A DNA stretch of 8,284 nucleotides, taken from contig JAAXVQ010000074.1 in the NCBI GenBank assembly GCA_013335425.1, forward strand, positions 1 through 8,284, written 5' to 3'. Source of the DNA: Candidatus Firestoneibacteriota bacterium (GTDB lineage Bacteria > Oederibacteriota > JAAXVQ01). This document shows positions 1-6,479 of the stretch, in pieces (position 1 is the stretch's first letter; each line of letters opens with the position of its first letter). The notes under the pieces were generated by a model, which was given only the letters and a program-made list of their open reading frames with translations, was not told where the DNA came from and ran no database searches. The position numbers and the translations under genes were made by a program.

Positions 1-1066
1 TAGGCGCCCGCATGGTCAAACCGGAAAGCCGGGGTACGAGCACGCCCCCTGCCGACGAACCGCCGGCCGGAGAAGTCATATGCTTGGGCGCCACGCGGGT
101 GGAATGTTTGACGTTTTTCCTTTTGGCTTCTCCGAACCCGGCGGTGAAAGAAACCCGATGGGTCATTCCCAAAACCCCGTAATCCGCGTACGCATAATCC
201 AAGCTGTAATCCAAGACCCGCAAACCCAAGCCCGCCGTCAATCCCGACAGTTGTCCCAAACTGTTGAGCTGCGACATTTTATATCCGGCGCGCACGGCAA
301 TCGTGTTGACAAACCAATACTCCAAACCGGCATTGGCGTAGTAAGGCTGACTTGTGGGTATGGGCAAATTCATGTCCACCGCGGCGGTAAACCGATTCTT
401 GTCGGCGGCGGGTAAAAAGGAATACGCCGCCCCGGCTTTAACATTGAGCGGCAAACTGTACCCTTGGATGGGAAGTCCGGCGTTTTGTACCATCAAACCC
501 AAATCGAGACCGTTCCATACTTTCAAAACCTGCATGCCTAAATCCAGCGCCGCCGTCAAATTGTTATACGTATCCACGCTTTCGGAAACGAGTTTTAAAT
601 TGGCGCCCAACGACAACTGCGGCGCAAACATTTGGGAATACCCGAAGGTGGTCACCAGGGTGAAGGGAGAAAATTGTTCGTCCGAGGCTATCGGATAATT
701 GTTGCTGTCAATGCCGTACTTTTGAAATTGTCCAAAACTAATATAATTGAAGGCAATGCCGAACCCCCCTTGGGCGATGGGCTGCGCATACGCCAAGTAC
801 TCGCTGTTGATTTGCCCGAACCAGGCATTGTGCATCAGGGTAATCTGCGACTGCCCCAACCGCGACAAACCGGCGGGATTCCAATACAAAGAATAAATGT
901 CATCGCTGGCGGCAGCTTGCGCTTCGCCCATGCCGACCGGTCGCGCGCCGATCCCCACCTGTAAAATCTTCCCCGAAACCGATTGGGTGGCGTCATCGGC
1001 ACCTGCGCTCCCCAACCATGCACCCATCAGCAATAACCCCAGCCCAAAATTTCGCCAATTTTTCAT
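1..1066 (-). CDS. PorV/PorQ-family (UPF0164) outer-membrane beta-barrel protein, 3' end missing
   Basis: The ORF opens with ATG at 1066 and stays open for 355 codons to the left edge, so the C-terminus is missing. Residues 1-23 look like a Sec signal peptide: basic start, hydrophobic core, likely cleavage after GSAGA. The mature N-terminus carries the hallmark of the PorV/PorQ (UPF0164) family, GARPVGMGEAQAA followed by DDIYSLYWNPAGLSRL (residues 40-70). Alternating amphipathic strands follow to a typical closing strand, THRVSFTAGF, near residue 311. Family members are outer-membrane barrels; PorV itself acts in type IX secretion, but many homologues have no proven role. Residues 312-355 are basic, then Gly/Ser/Pro-rich, and do not look like barrel; they may be a linker to a further domain outside the window. 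An AAGGGTGG ribosome-binding site lies 9 nt before the start. The gene has its own promoter region and is probably not part of the upstream operon. The family call is firm; the function is not. Confidence 0.88.
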   Translation of the reverse strand, partial: MKNWRNFGLGLLLMGAWLGSAGADDATQSVSGKILQVGIGARPVGMGEAQAAASDDIYSLYWNPAGLSRLGQSQITLMHNAWFGQINSEYLAYAQPIAQGGFGIAFNYISFGQFQKYGIDSNNYPIASDEQFSPFTLVTTFGYSQMFAPQLSLGANLKLVSESVDTYNNLTAALDLGMQVLKVWNGLDLGLMVQNAGLPIQGYSLPLNVKAGAAYSFLPAADKNRFTAAVDMNLPIPTSQPYYANAGLEYWFVNTIAVRAGYKMSQLNSLGQLSGLTAGLGLRVLDYSLDYAYADYGVLGMTHRVSFTAGFGEAKRKNVKHSTRVAPKHMTSPAGGSSAGGVLVPRLSGLTMRAP

Positions 1067-1116
1067 GGTTAGGTGCCACCCTTCATCAGAGTAAAGCAAA
1101 AACAAGTTCCAAATAA

Positions 1117-1145
1117 ATTTTACTATTGAAAATGAAAAAATGCAA
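1117..1145 (-). promoter_or_regulatory. Putative sigma-70-like promoter for the PorV-family gene
   Basis: On the minus strand there is a TTGCAT -35-like box (1140-1145), a 17-nt spacer and a TAAAAT -10-like box (1117-1122, one mismatch from TATAAT). It sits in the only AT-rich intergenic stretch of the window, and the implied 5' untranslated leader is about 40-45 nt. A perfect TATAAT on the same strand at 1162-1167 lacks a good -35 box at proper spacing, so I rank it second. AT-rich DNA gives such matches by chance, so the call is tentative. Confidence 0.45.
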
Positions 1146-1189
1146 GTTTAGTGTTAAAAAAATTATAACTAATTTGATAAAGTTTTGAT

Positions 1190-1226
1190 TAAAAATATTT
1201 ATAAATAAGGGCTATTTCAGAATCCC
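1190..1226 (-). terminator. Weak putative terminator after pyk
   Basis: Just after the pyk stop codon on the minus strand, GGGATT (1226-1221) can pair with AAT-AG-CCC (1216-1209) around a CTGA loop, with a 2-nt bulge. A T/A-rich tail with a T5 run follows. The stem is short and bulged, so this is at best a weak intrinsic terminator. Some readthrough from pyk into the PorV-family gene is possible. Confidence 0.3.
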
Positions 1227-1228
1227 AC

Positions 1229-2632
1229 TTAAATTTTTTGTACCTTTAAAAAATTGACATGGGAGCGGCTTGCCACCGGCGAACTGGCCAGGACTATAAC
1301 CGTATCGCCGGGTTTGACGTATCGATGTTTCAACAAAGGCGCGACCATGGTGTGCAACAAACCCTCAGTGTCCAGATGATTTTTAATCAATAAAGAATGA
1401 ATGCCCCAATTCAAGTTCAATTGACGTTGTACGTCCAGCGAATGGGCAAAAACCACTTGGGGCGTCTGTGGCCGGCGCCGCGAAACCAAACGGGCCGTAT
1501 TACCGGTTTGCGTGAAAACCACCAACGCTCGGGCTTGAATGTTGTGCGCCAATTTGACCGCCGCCTCCACCAAGGCGTCATCGGGCCCCAGGACGGCAGG
1601 TGCGGTGGAGAGTCGATTGTATTGCGGAGAACGTTCGGCTTCCCCGGCAATGCGCGCCATCATGCAGGCGGCTTCCACCGGGTATTTGCCCGTGGCGGTC
1701 TCACCGGAAAGCATAACCGCGTCCGTGCCGTCAAAAATTGCGTTGGCCACGTCCGAGGCTTCGGCGCGCGTGGGCGCGGGATTCTCCATCATGGATTGCA
1801 GCATCTGGGTGGCCGTGATGACCAGGCGGTTGTGTTGATTGGCCAGCATAATGATGCGCTTTTGCAAAAGCGGAACCTGCTCGGGCGTCATTTCCACCCC
1901 CAGGTCGCCGCGCGCGACCATCACGCCGTCGGCGGCCAGGATGATTTCCTCCAAATGCTCAATGGCCTGAGGTTTCTCGAGTTTGGCAATCACACGCGCA
2001 CCGCTCCCGGATTTTTCCACCAACCGCTTCAGACGCCGAATCTCATCCGGGCGGCGTACAAAGGAGAGCGCCACCAAATCCACGCCCAACTTGAGGCCGA
2101 AGCGCAGGTCCGCGAGGTCTTTGGGGGTGAGCGCCGGCACGCTTAACGGCGCCTCGGGCACGTTAAAACCTTTATGGTCCAGCAAATAACCGCCGGTCAC
2201 CACCTCGCATTCGACCGCCGCGCCTTTGATCCGCCGCACCTTCAATTCCAGCAGGCCGTCGTCGAGCAAAATCCTTCCGCCGGGGCGCACATCGCGGCTT
2301 AGGTGCGGATAGGAAATCGGAATATCCCTGACCCCGACGACCTCTCCGTCGGGAACCACCCGCACCATCTCTCCGGCAGTAAGCTGAAATTTTCCTTGGG
2401 GGAACGCACCCACCCTGAGTTTGGGTCCGGACAAGTCCAGGAGCGTGGCCACGGCCGAACCAATACGCCGGGCTTCCGCATGCAGGCGCTTAAAACGCTG
2501 GGCGTGGTCGGCCTGCGTCCCGTGGGAAAAATTTAACCGTGCGCCGTTCATGCCGGCGGCCAAAAGTGCGCCCAGAACTCCCGGCTGGTCGGTCGCGGGT
2601 CCTAAGGTGAAGAGCAATTTGGTTTTGGGCAT
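1229..2632 (-). CDS. pyk: Pyruvate kinase (predicted K+-independent type)
   Basis: This enzyme converts phosphoenolpyruvate and ADP to pyruvate and ATP, the last step of glycolysis, in the cytoplasm. The 467-residue product is full length for bacterial pyruvate kinases. RLNFSHG (32-38) supplies the substrate Arg and the N34/S36 metal-site residues. A B domain follows (about 75-160). VIAKLEKPQAI (214-224) is the family signature with catalytic K217 and Mg ligand E219. ARGDLGVEM (240-248) gives Mg ligand D243, and TATQMLQSM (273-281) and the DGTDAVMLSGETA segment (301-313) are conserved active-site regions. The C-terminal domain runs from about 350 to the end. In the K+-site segment, DLSGPKLRVG (66-75) has Lys71 where K+-dependent enzymes have Glu (E117 in rabbit muscle numbering), with L67, S68 and V74 as co-varying residues; this predicts K+-independence. 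GGAGG (2639-2643) lies 6 nt before the ATG. It is 32 nt downstream of pgpA and is apparently the last gene of the operon. Confidence 0.97.
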   Translation of the reverse strand: MPKTKLLFTLGPATDQPGVLGALLAAGMNGARLNFSHGTQADHAQRFKRLHAEARRIGSAVATLLDLSGPKLRVGAFPQGKFQLTAGEMVRVVPDGEVVGVRDIPISYPHLSRDVRPGGRILLDDGLLELKVRRIKGAAVECEVVTGGYLLDHKGFNVPEAPLSVPALTPKDLADLRFGLKLGVDLVALSFVRRPDEIRRLKRLVEKSGSGARVIAKLEKPQAIEHLEEIILAADGVMVARGDLGVEMTPEQVPLLQKRIIMLANQHNRLVITATQMLQSMMENPAPTRAEASDVANAIFDGTDAVMLSGETATGKYPVEAACMMARIAGEAERSPQYNRLSTAPAVLGPDDALVEAAVKLAHNIQARALVVFTQTGNTARLVSRRRPQTPQVVFAHSLDVQRQLNLNWGIHSLLIKNHLDTEGLLHTMVAPLLKHRYVKPGDTVIVLASSPVASRSHVNFLKVQKI

Positions 2633-2664
2633 CGTGAGCCTCCAGGGACAATTTTCGAACCGGA

Positions 2665-3117
2665 TTACCAGGGCAAAAACAGTCTCCCCAGTTGCAGCAG
2701 GGCATTCGCGTAGACACCGGCGATCACGTCATCCACCATGATGCCCCACCCGCCGGGCAAGCGCTGGGAAGCATAGGCTGGGAACGGCTTCCAAATATCA
2801 AAGAGGCGAAAAAGGAAAAACGCCGCGATCGGATAAAACAGGTGATGCGGCAAAAACGCCGCGGCCACCAGCTGGCCGACCACCTCGTCGATGACCACCG
2901 GATGAGGATCTTTCTCCCCCAGGTAAGTTTCGGCCCGCCCACCGGCCCAGATGCCCGAGATCAGGCAGGCCAACGTGACGCCGATATAAAGCCCGACGTG
3001 ATCACGCAGGACATAGTAAAGCGGCAAAGTCAGCAGCGAGGCAAACGTCCCCGACGCCACGGGAAAAAAACCCGCCCCCCCCACTGTGGCCAAGCCCAAA
3101 ATCAATAGGCGCATCAT
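2665..3117 (-). CDS. pgpA: Phosphatidylglycerophosphatase A
   Basis: This membrane phosphatase removes phosphate from phosphatidylglycerophosphate to give phosphatidylglycerol, using the product of the PgsA reaction encoded just upstream. The 150-residue length is normal for bacterial PgpA. Conserved blocks appear in order: GGAGFFPVASGT (13-24), DPHPVVIDEVVGQ (70-82), RLFDIWKPFP (104-113) and GGWGIMVDDVIAGVYAN (122-138). Their acidic residues (D77/E78, D107, D129/D130) are the expected metal and catalytic positions. Hydrophobic stretches at about 27-58 and 84-103 are consistent with membrane segments. The start ATG (3117-3115) overlaps the pgsA stop as ATGA, which suggests translational coupling; a second in-frame ATG follows immediately, so either could be used. 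Codons 12-19 contain a G8 run and a T7 run close together, but the frame is intact. Confidence 0.93.
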   Translation of the reverse strand: MMRLLILGLATVGGAGFFPVASGTFASLLTLPLYYVLRDHVGLYIGVTLACLISGIWAGGRAETYLGEKDPHPVVIDEVVGQLVAAAFLPHHLFYPIAAFFLFRLFDIWKPFPAYASQRLPGGWGIMVDDVIAGVYANALLQLGRLFLPW

Positions 3118-3758
3118 GCGGGCGGGTCCTGGAACAATTCCCGGTTTTTCAGCAAGTAGTCGAGGCCCGAGTAAAGCGAGAGCACGGCGGCCACGAACAT
3201 GCCGGCATAGGGAAGGTAATAGGCCAGATACAGCATCACCTGGCCGAGCCAGCCCAGGGACATGAGGGCGTATTCCCAGGGCGGGGCCCAGGCACGCAGA
3301 GAACTCACGATCACGTTGACCACCAAAATAATGAGCACGGCCACAATCTGGGAAATGGTCTTATGCTTGCCCGAGCGCGAAGCCGAGATGTCGCGCCCCT
3401 CGGCGGCAGCCAAAACGCGTAGCCCGGTGATGGCGAATTCGCGTCCGATGATCAGGATGACCATCCAGGCCGGGGCGTATCCGAGCTCGACAAAACAGAT
3501 GAACATGGTGGCCATAAGCAGCTTGTCGGCCAGCGGGTCCATAATCTTGCCGAAATTCGTGACCAAGTTGTGTTCCCGCGCCAAGCGTCCGTCCCAGTAA
3601 TCGGTCAGGGCCGCGGCGATGAACAGCAACAACGCCAGGTATTGCCCCCAAACGGTTTCCGAAAGCAGGCAGATCACCAGCAGCGGGGTAGCGGCAATAC
3701 GCCCCAAGGTGAGCTTATTGGGCAAATTCAGTTTTTGGTACCGCATCCACAAGTTCAC
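3114..3758 (-). CDS. pgsA: CDP-diacylglycerol--glycerol-3-phosphate 3-phosphatidyltransferase
   Basis: This integral membrane enzyme joins CDP-diacylglycerol and glycerol 3-phosphate to make phosphatidylglycerophosphate, the committed step to phosphatidylglycerol and cardiolipin. The 214-residue protein carries the complete CDP-alcohol phosphotransferase motif: D53-x2-D56-G57-x2-A60-R61, then x8, G70-x3-D74-x3-D78. Several hydrophobic helices (about 22-52, 79-110, 137-153, 176-195) fit the family fold. NLPNKLTLGRIAATP (11-25) is the usual PgsA N-terminus. I take the start as the GTG at 3758, because GGAGAG (3764-3769) lies 5 nt upstream and the codon overlaps the rimO stop as GTGA. The ATG at codon 5 is an alternative and has no clear ribosome-binding site. 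With pgpA it encodes two consecutive steps of one pathway. I favour PgsA over other CDP-alcohol transferases because of its N-terminus and its neighbour. Confidence 0.93.
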   Translation of the reverse strand: MNLWMRYQKLNLPNKLTLGRIAATPLLVICLLSETVWGQYLALLLFIAAALTDYWDGRLAREHNLVTNFGKIMDPLADKLLMATMFICFVELGYAPAWMVILIIGREFAITGLRVLAAAEGRDISASRSGKHKTISQIVAVLIILVVNVIVSSLRAWAPPWEYALMSLGWLGQVMLYLAYYLPYAGMFVAAVLSLYSGLDYLLKNRELFQDPPA

Positions 3759-3769
3759 GCGATCTCTCC
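3755..3769 (-). promoter_or_regulatory. GTGA stop/start overlap and ribosome-binding site of pgsA
   Basis: GGAGAG (3764-3769) lies inside the rimO 3' end, 5 nt before a GTG (3758-3756) that overlaps the rimO TGA by 3 bases, forming GTGA. This spacing supports GTG rather than the downstream ATG as the pgsA start, and suggests that ribosomes finishing rimO re-start on pgsA. Confidence 0.65.
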
Positions 3770-5074
3770 GATCAAATCATGATCCGTGGACCCGGTTACG
3801 CGGGCCCGTACAAAATCGCCCGGACGCGCCTGCCCGGCGAGCACAATGCCGCCGTCCACTTCCGGGGCGTCGCCGCGGGTTCGGGCAATCACATGCTTCA
3901 AACCCGAAGGTTCTTCCACCAAACATTCCAGCTTTTTCCCGATCCAGCGTTTCAGGTTCGTGCGGCTGATCCCGGCTTGCAGGTCCATCAATTCAGCCAG
4001 CCGGCGAGCCTTTACGCGCGCCGGCACCTGACCGGGCCAGCCGGCCGCACGCGTGCCCGCTTCGGGCGAATAAGCAAACACGCCCAGCCGGTCAAACCGG
4101 GCCGCGCTCACAAAAGCCTTGAGCCCCTCATGGTCCGCCTCGGTTTCCCCGGGGAACCCTGTCAGCAGGGTGGTGCGTACCACCAAGTCCGGAATCCGGC
4201 GCCGCAAACGGGTCAACAGTGCCAAATACGTTGCGGCATCTCCCGGACGCCCCATACGGCGCAGCACGCTTTTCTGCGAGTGCTGCACGGGCATGTCCAG
4301 GTACTTGCAGAGTTTTTTTTCCCCGGCCAAACGCCGAATCAAGCCTTCCTCCACACCGTCGGGATAAGCATACATCAACCGCAACCAACGCAAGCCCTTG
4401 ATTTTCACCAAACCGTCCAACAATGTGTTTAACGAGATCCTCGGTTTCAAATCCCGGCCGTACTGAGTGATGTCCTGGGCCACCACGATGATTTCTCCGG
4501 CACCCTGACGGACCAGTTGTTCCGCTTCTTGGAGCAAAGCAGTCCGGGGGGTGGAACGCAAAGGCCCCCGTAAAGTTGGAATTAAGCAGAACGCGCAGCG
4601 GTGCGCACAACCTTCGGCAATGCGCAAAAAAGCGCTCCCGGGCCCCGAGAGCAGCACGCGTTTCGAGGGTGACGCGGAAAAACCCGCCCGGGGAGCGGAC
4701 GCCCGTCCCAGAAGCGCGCGCACGGCCGGCGCCACACGGGAAGCTTCCGCCGGTAAAAACGCCTCGTCCAACTCGGGGATCAGGGCCCGCAATTTTTCCT
4801 GTCCATAGCGGGACACCAGACAGCCGGTCGCAATTAGAACCTTAACGTGTCCGCGACGCTTGCGCTCGGCGGCGCCCAAGAGAGCATCCACCGCTTCCTC
4901 TTCCGCCGGACGGATAAAGGCGCAGGTATTGACAATAACCACCTCGACATTTTCCGGTTCGGCGGCGGTTTGAAACCCTTCCAAACCGAAAGCGTGCAGC
5001 ATGCGCTCGGCATCCACTTGATTCTTCGCGCAGCCCAAACTGATGAGATGAACCCGTCCGGCAGGCACCCTCAT
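3755..5074 (-). CDS. rimO: Ribosomal protein uS12 methylthiotransferase
   Basis: RimO is a radical-SAM enzyme that adds a methylthio group to a conserved aspartate of ribosomal protein uS12. At 439 residues it is full length. The N-terminal UPF0004 domain has SLGCAKNQVD (12-21), NTCAFIRPA (49-57) and ATGCLVSRY (82-90), giving C15, C51 and C85 for the auxiliary Fe-S cluster. The radical-SAM core has GCAHRCAFC (155-163), with C156, C160 and C163 binding the SAM cluster, followed by IPTLRGPLRS. Further conserved blocks are QDITQYG (200-206), YLDMPVQHS (258-266), LRRMGRPG (271-278) and GFPGETEAD (306-314). The C-terminal TRAM domain starts near 373. YLDMPVQH and LRRMGR separate it from the tRNA-modifying MiaB. 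Its ATG overlaps the yajQ stop (TGATG) and has no strong ribosome-binding site, which suggests coupling; its own stop overlaps the pgsA GTG. An A8 run (minus strand, 4320-4313) lies in the codons for E252-K254. Confidence 0.96.
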   Translation of the reverse strand: MRVPAGRVHLISLGCAKNQVDAERMLHAFGLEGFQTAAEPENVEVVIVNTCAFIRPAEEEAVDALLGAAERKRRGHVKVLIATGCLVSRYGQEKLRALIPELDEAFLPAEASRVAPAVRALLGRASAPRAGFSASPSKRVLLSGPGSAFLRIAEGCAHRCAFCLIPTLRGPLRSTPRTALLQEAEQLVRQGAGEIIVVAQDITQYGRDLKPRISLNTLLDGLVKIKGLRWLRLMYAYPDGVEEGLIRRLAGEKKLCKYLDMPVQHSQKSVLRRMGRPGDAATYLALLTRLRRRIPDLVVRTTLLTGFPGETEADHEGLKAFVSAARFDRLGVFAYSPEAGTRAAGWPGQVPARVKARRLAELMDLQAGISRTNLKRWIGKKLECLVEEPSGLKHVIARTRGDAPEVDGGIVLAGQARPGDFVRARVTGSTDHDLIGEIA

Positions 5075-5571
5075 CAGCGGTAATTCACAAATTGAACATG
5101 GATTTTCAGGTCAGCTCCCCGAATCGCCTTTTGCACGGCCTGCAACTCGTCCAGATCTTTGCCGGCAATGCGTACCTGGTCGCTTTGAATCGTGGCCTGC
5201 ACTTTCAACTTCAAGTCCTTGACGCGTTTGACGATTTCTTTGGCCTTCTCGGTTGGAATGCCGGTTTGCAATTTGTAAACTTGGCGCGCCCCTCCGCCCG
5301 AAGCCACCTCAATAGGTTCGCGGGTGATGGCCGCCAAGGGAATTTGGCGTTTGGCCAACCGGGCATCCAGCACGTCGCTTAACCCTTGCAGCCTGAATTC
5401 GCTGTCCCCCGAAAGCGTGAGGGTCATGGCCGTCTGATCGAATTTGACATCATACTTGGCGTTCTTAAAGTCATACCTTTGCCCGAGTTCATGCAAGGTT
5501 TGCTGCAGGGCATTGTCGACTTCCTGTTTGTCCAATTTGCAAACCACGTCAAAAGAATGTTCGCTGGCCAT
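5074..5571 (-). CDS. yajQ: YajQ-family (DUF520) nucleotide-binding protein
   Basis: YajQ proteins are small soluble cytoplasmic proteins with two ferredoxin-like domains. Some homologues bind cyclic di-GMP and affect transcription, but the role in most bacteria is unclear. The 165-residue product is normal length and is recognised along its whole sequence: the SFDVVCKLDKQEVDNAL opening (6-22), RYDFKNAKYDVKFD (32-45), the linker region GGGARQVYKLQTGIPTEKAKEIVK (about 92-115), a KLKVQATIQSDQVRI strand and helix (121-135), KDLDELQAVQ (138-147) and the closing VQFVNYR. The ATG at 5571 has a consensus AGGAGG (5577-5582) 5 nt upstream, the best ribosome-binding site in the window. It lies 15 nt after the rodZ-like gene and overlaps rimO by 1 bp, so rimO translation probably depends on yajQ translation. 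The family call is firm; cyclic di-GMP binding is not shown by the sequence alone. Confidence 0.95.
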   Translation of the reverse strand: MASEHSFDVVCKLDKQEVDNALQQTLHELGQRYDFKNAKYDVKFDQTAMTLTLSGDSEFRLQGLSDVLDARLAKRQIPLAAITREPIEVASGGGARQVYKLQTGIPTEKAKEIVKRVKDLKLKVQATIQSDQVRIAGKDLDELQAVQKAIRGADLKIHVQFVNYR

Positions 5572-5586
5572 GCGGTCCTCCTGCGG

Positions 5587-6402
5587 CTATTTGTTGATGG
5601 CGGGGGCGGCGGGCGCTGAGCCGGCGCCGCTTTTGCGCTCGAAAACAACTTCCTTGCGTACCTCGCCGGTCTGCCCCAACGGCGCCTGCACTTCCCCGTT
5701 GAACGTCACCTCGATGCCCCCGGCATTGCCGGTCCAAAGCACAAACCGGTCCTTGGCCGTCCAGGTTCGTTCTTCATTGGCGGCCAAGGTGATGTCCGGT
5801 TCCTGACGCCCGTCCACCATGATCGTAATCCAGGTTTTTTCCTTGGCCCGGACTTTCAGCGTCAACTCATCGCCGACATTCACGCCGGCTGCCGACGCCG
5901 CAACGGAATTGGACGCCTGCGGGAGTTGCGCGTCCGGCTTGGATTCCGGCTTCACCTTCAAAGACGTGGGCCAGAAAAGGAAAAAGCCGATGCCCAGGCC
6001 GGCCAGGACCAGAATCACCATCAAGGCGCTCCAAATCGAAGGGTTCACCTCGCCCTTTTCCCGCACGCGGTCCGGATAACTTTCGGGACGCTGGGCTTCC
6101 TGCTGCCGATACTCGAGGTACTGGCGCAAAAGCGCCTCGTCATCGAGTTCCAAATATTTGGCATAGGCGCGCAGAAAACCGCGTATGTAGGACTCTCCGG
6201 GCAAGAGACCGTACTCGCCGTTTTCCAGAGCTTCGAGATAACGCTTGCCGACTTTGGTATGTTCGGAGACCTCCACCAAGGAAATGCCCTTAGCCTTGCG
6301 TTGCTTGCGCAGCACCTCGCCCAAGGCGTTTTTCTCCTCGCCCGGGGGGGTCAACAGCGGCTTGGATTCGGAATCCGTATTCCGGGATGCATGCTCTGCC
6401 AT
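5587..6402 (-). CDS. rodZ: RodZ-like cell-shape protein (HTH, single membrane helix, DUF4115)
   Basis: RodZ links the MreB cytoskeleton to the membrane and to the cell-wall elongation machinery. Counted from the ATG at 6402, the 271-residue protein has a short polar N-terminus, an XRE-like HTH_25 domain (about 27-92, from ALGEVLRKQRKAKG through GESYIRGFLRAYAKYL), a juxtamembrane basic/acidic linker, one transmembrane helix (about 124-144, SALMVILVLAGLGIGFFLF), a Pro/Ala/Ser-rich periplasmic linker and a DUF4115 domain (about 177-254, with WITIMVDG and WTAKDRFVLWTGNAGGIEVTFNG). The tail is Ala/Pro-rich. In-frame GTG (6411) and ATG (6408) lie upstream, but the AAAGGAG at 6411-6417 overlaps or crowds them and is 8 nt from the ATG at 6402, so I choose that one. 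No mreB is visible in the window. The domain order is diagnostic of the RodZ family; whether it does the full RodZ job here is inferred. Confidence 0.88.
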   Translation of the reverse strand: MAEHASRNTDSESKPLLTPPGEEKNALGEVLRKQRKAKGISLVEVSEHTKVGKRYLEALENGEYGLLPGESYIRGFLRAYAKYLELDDEALLRQYLEYRQQEAQRPESYPDRVREKGEVNPSIWSALMVILVLAGLGIGFFLFWPTSLKVKPESKPDAQLPQASNSVAASAAGVNVGDELTLKVRAKEKTWITIMVDGRQEPDITLAANEERTWTAKDRFVLWTGNAGGIEVTFNGEVQAPLGQTGEVRKEVVFERKSGAGSAPAAPAINK

Positions 6403-6410
6403 AGCCATCA

Positions 6411-6417
6411 CTCCTTT
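6411..6417 (-). promoter_or_regulatory. Ribosome-binding site that sets the rodZ start
   Basis: AAAGGAG on the minus strand lies 8 nt before the ATG at 6402, but only 2 nt before the ATG at 6408 and overlapping the GTG at 6411. The longer predicted start is therefore unlikely. Confidence 0.75.
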
Positions 6418-6479
6418 GCTTGCTGGATGATCTTGCTTTCGTTCGTAATGCTCCGCCGAAAAATCCGACTGCGGCGGTT

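Noticed and set aside
354..698. Plus-strand open frames in 80-1094
   Set aside because: They overlap the minus-strand PorV-family frame, which is open over the whole region and has clear family motifs and a signal peptide.
1397..2146. Long plus-strand open frame (249 codons) opposite pyk
   Set aside because: It lies fully antisense to a well-conserved pyruvate kinase, its translation is rich in Arg/His/Gly with no recognisable domain, and such shadow frames are common opposite GC-rich genes.
3779..4432. Long plus-strand open frame (217 codons) opposite rimO
   Set aside because: It is antisense to the conserved radical-SAM and TRAM coding region, has no recognisable motif and no ribosome-binding site worth noting.
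6453..6477. Inverted repeat CCGCCG/CGGCGG with a 13-nt loop between lolA and rodZ
   Set aside because: On the transcribed strand it is not followed by a T run, the stem is only 6 bp and the loop long, so I do not call it a terminator. It could still be a minor RNA structure. I also saw no convincing -10/-35 pair in this gap.
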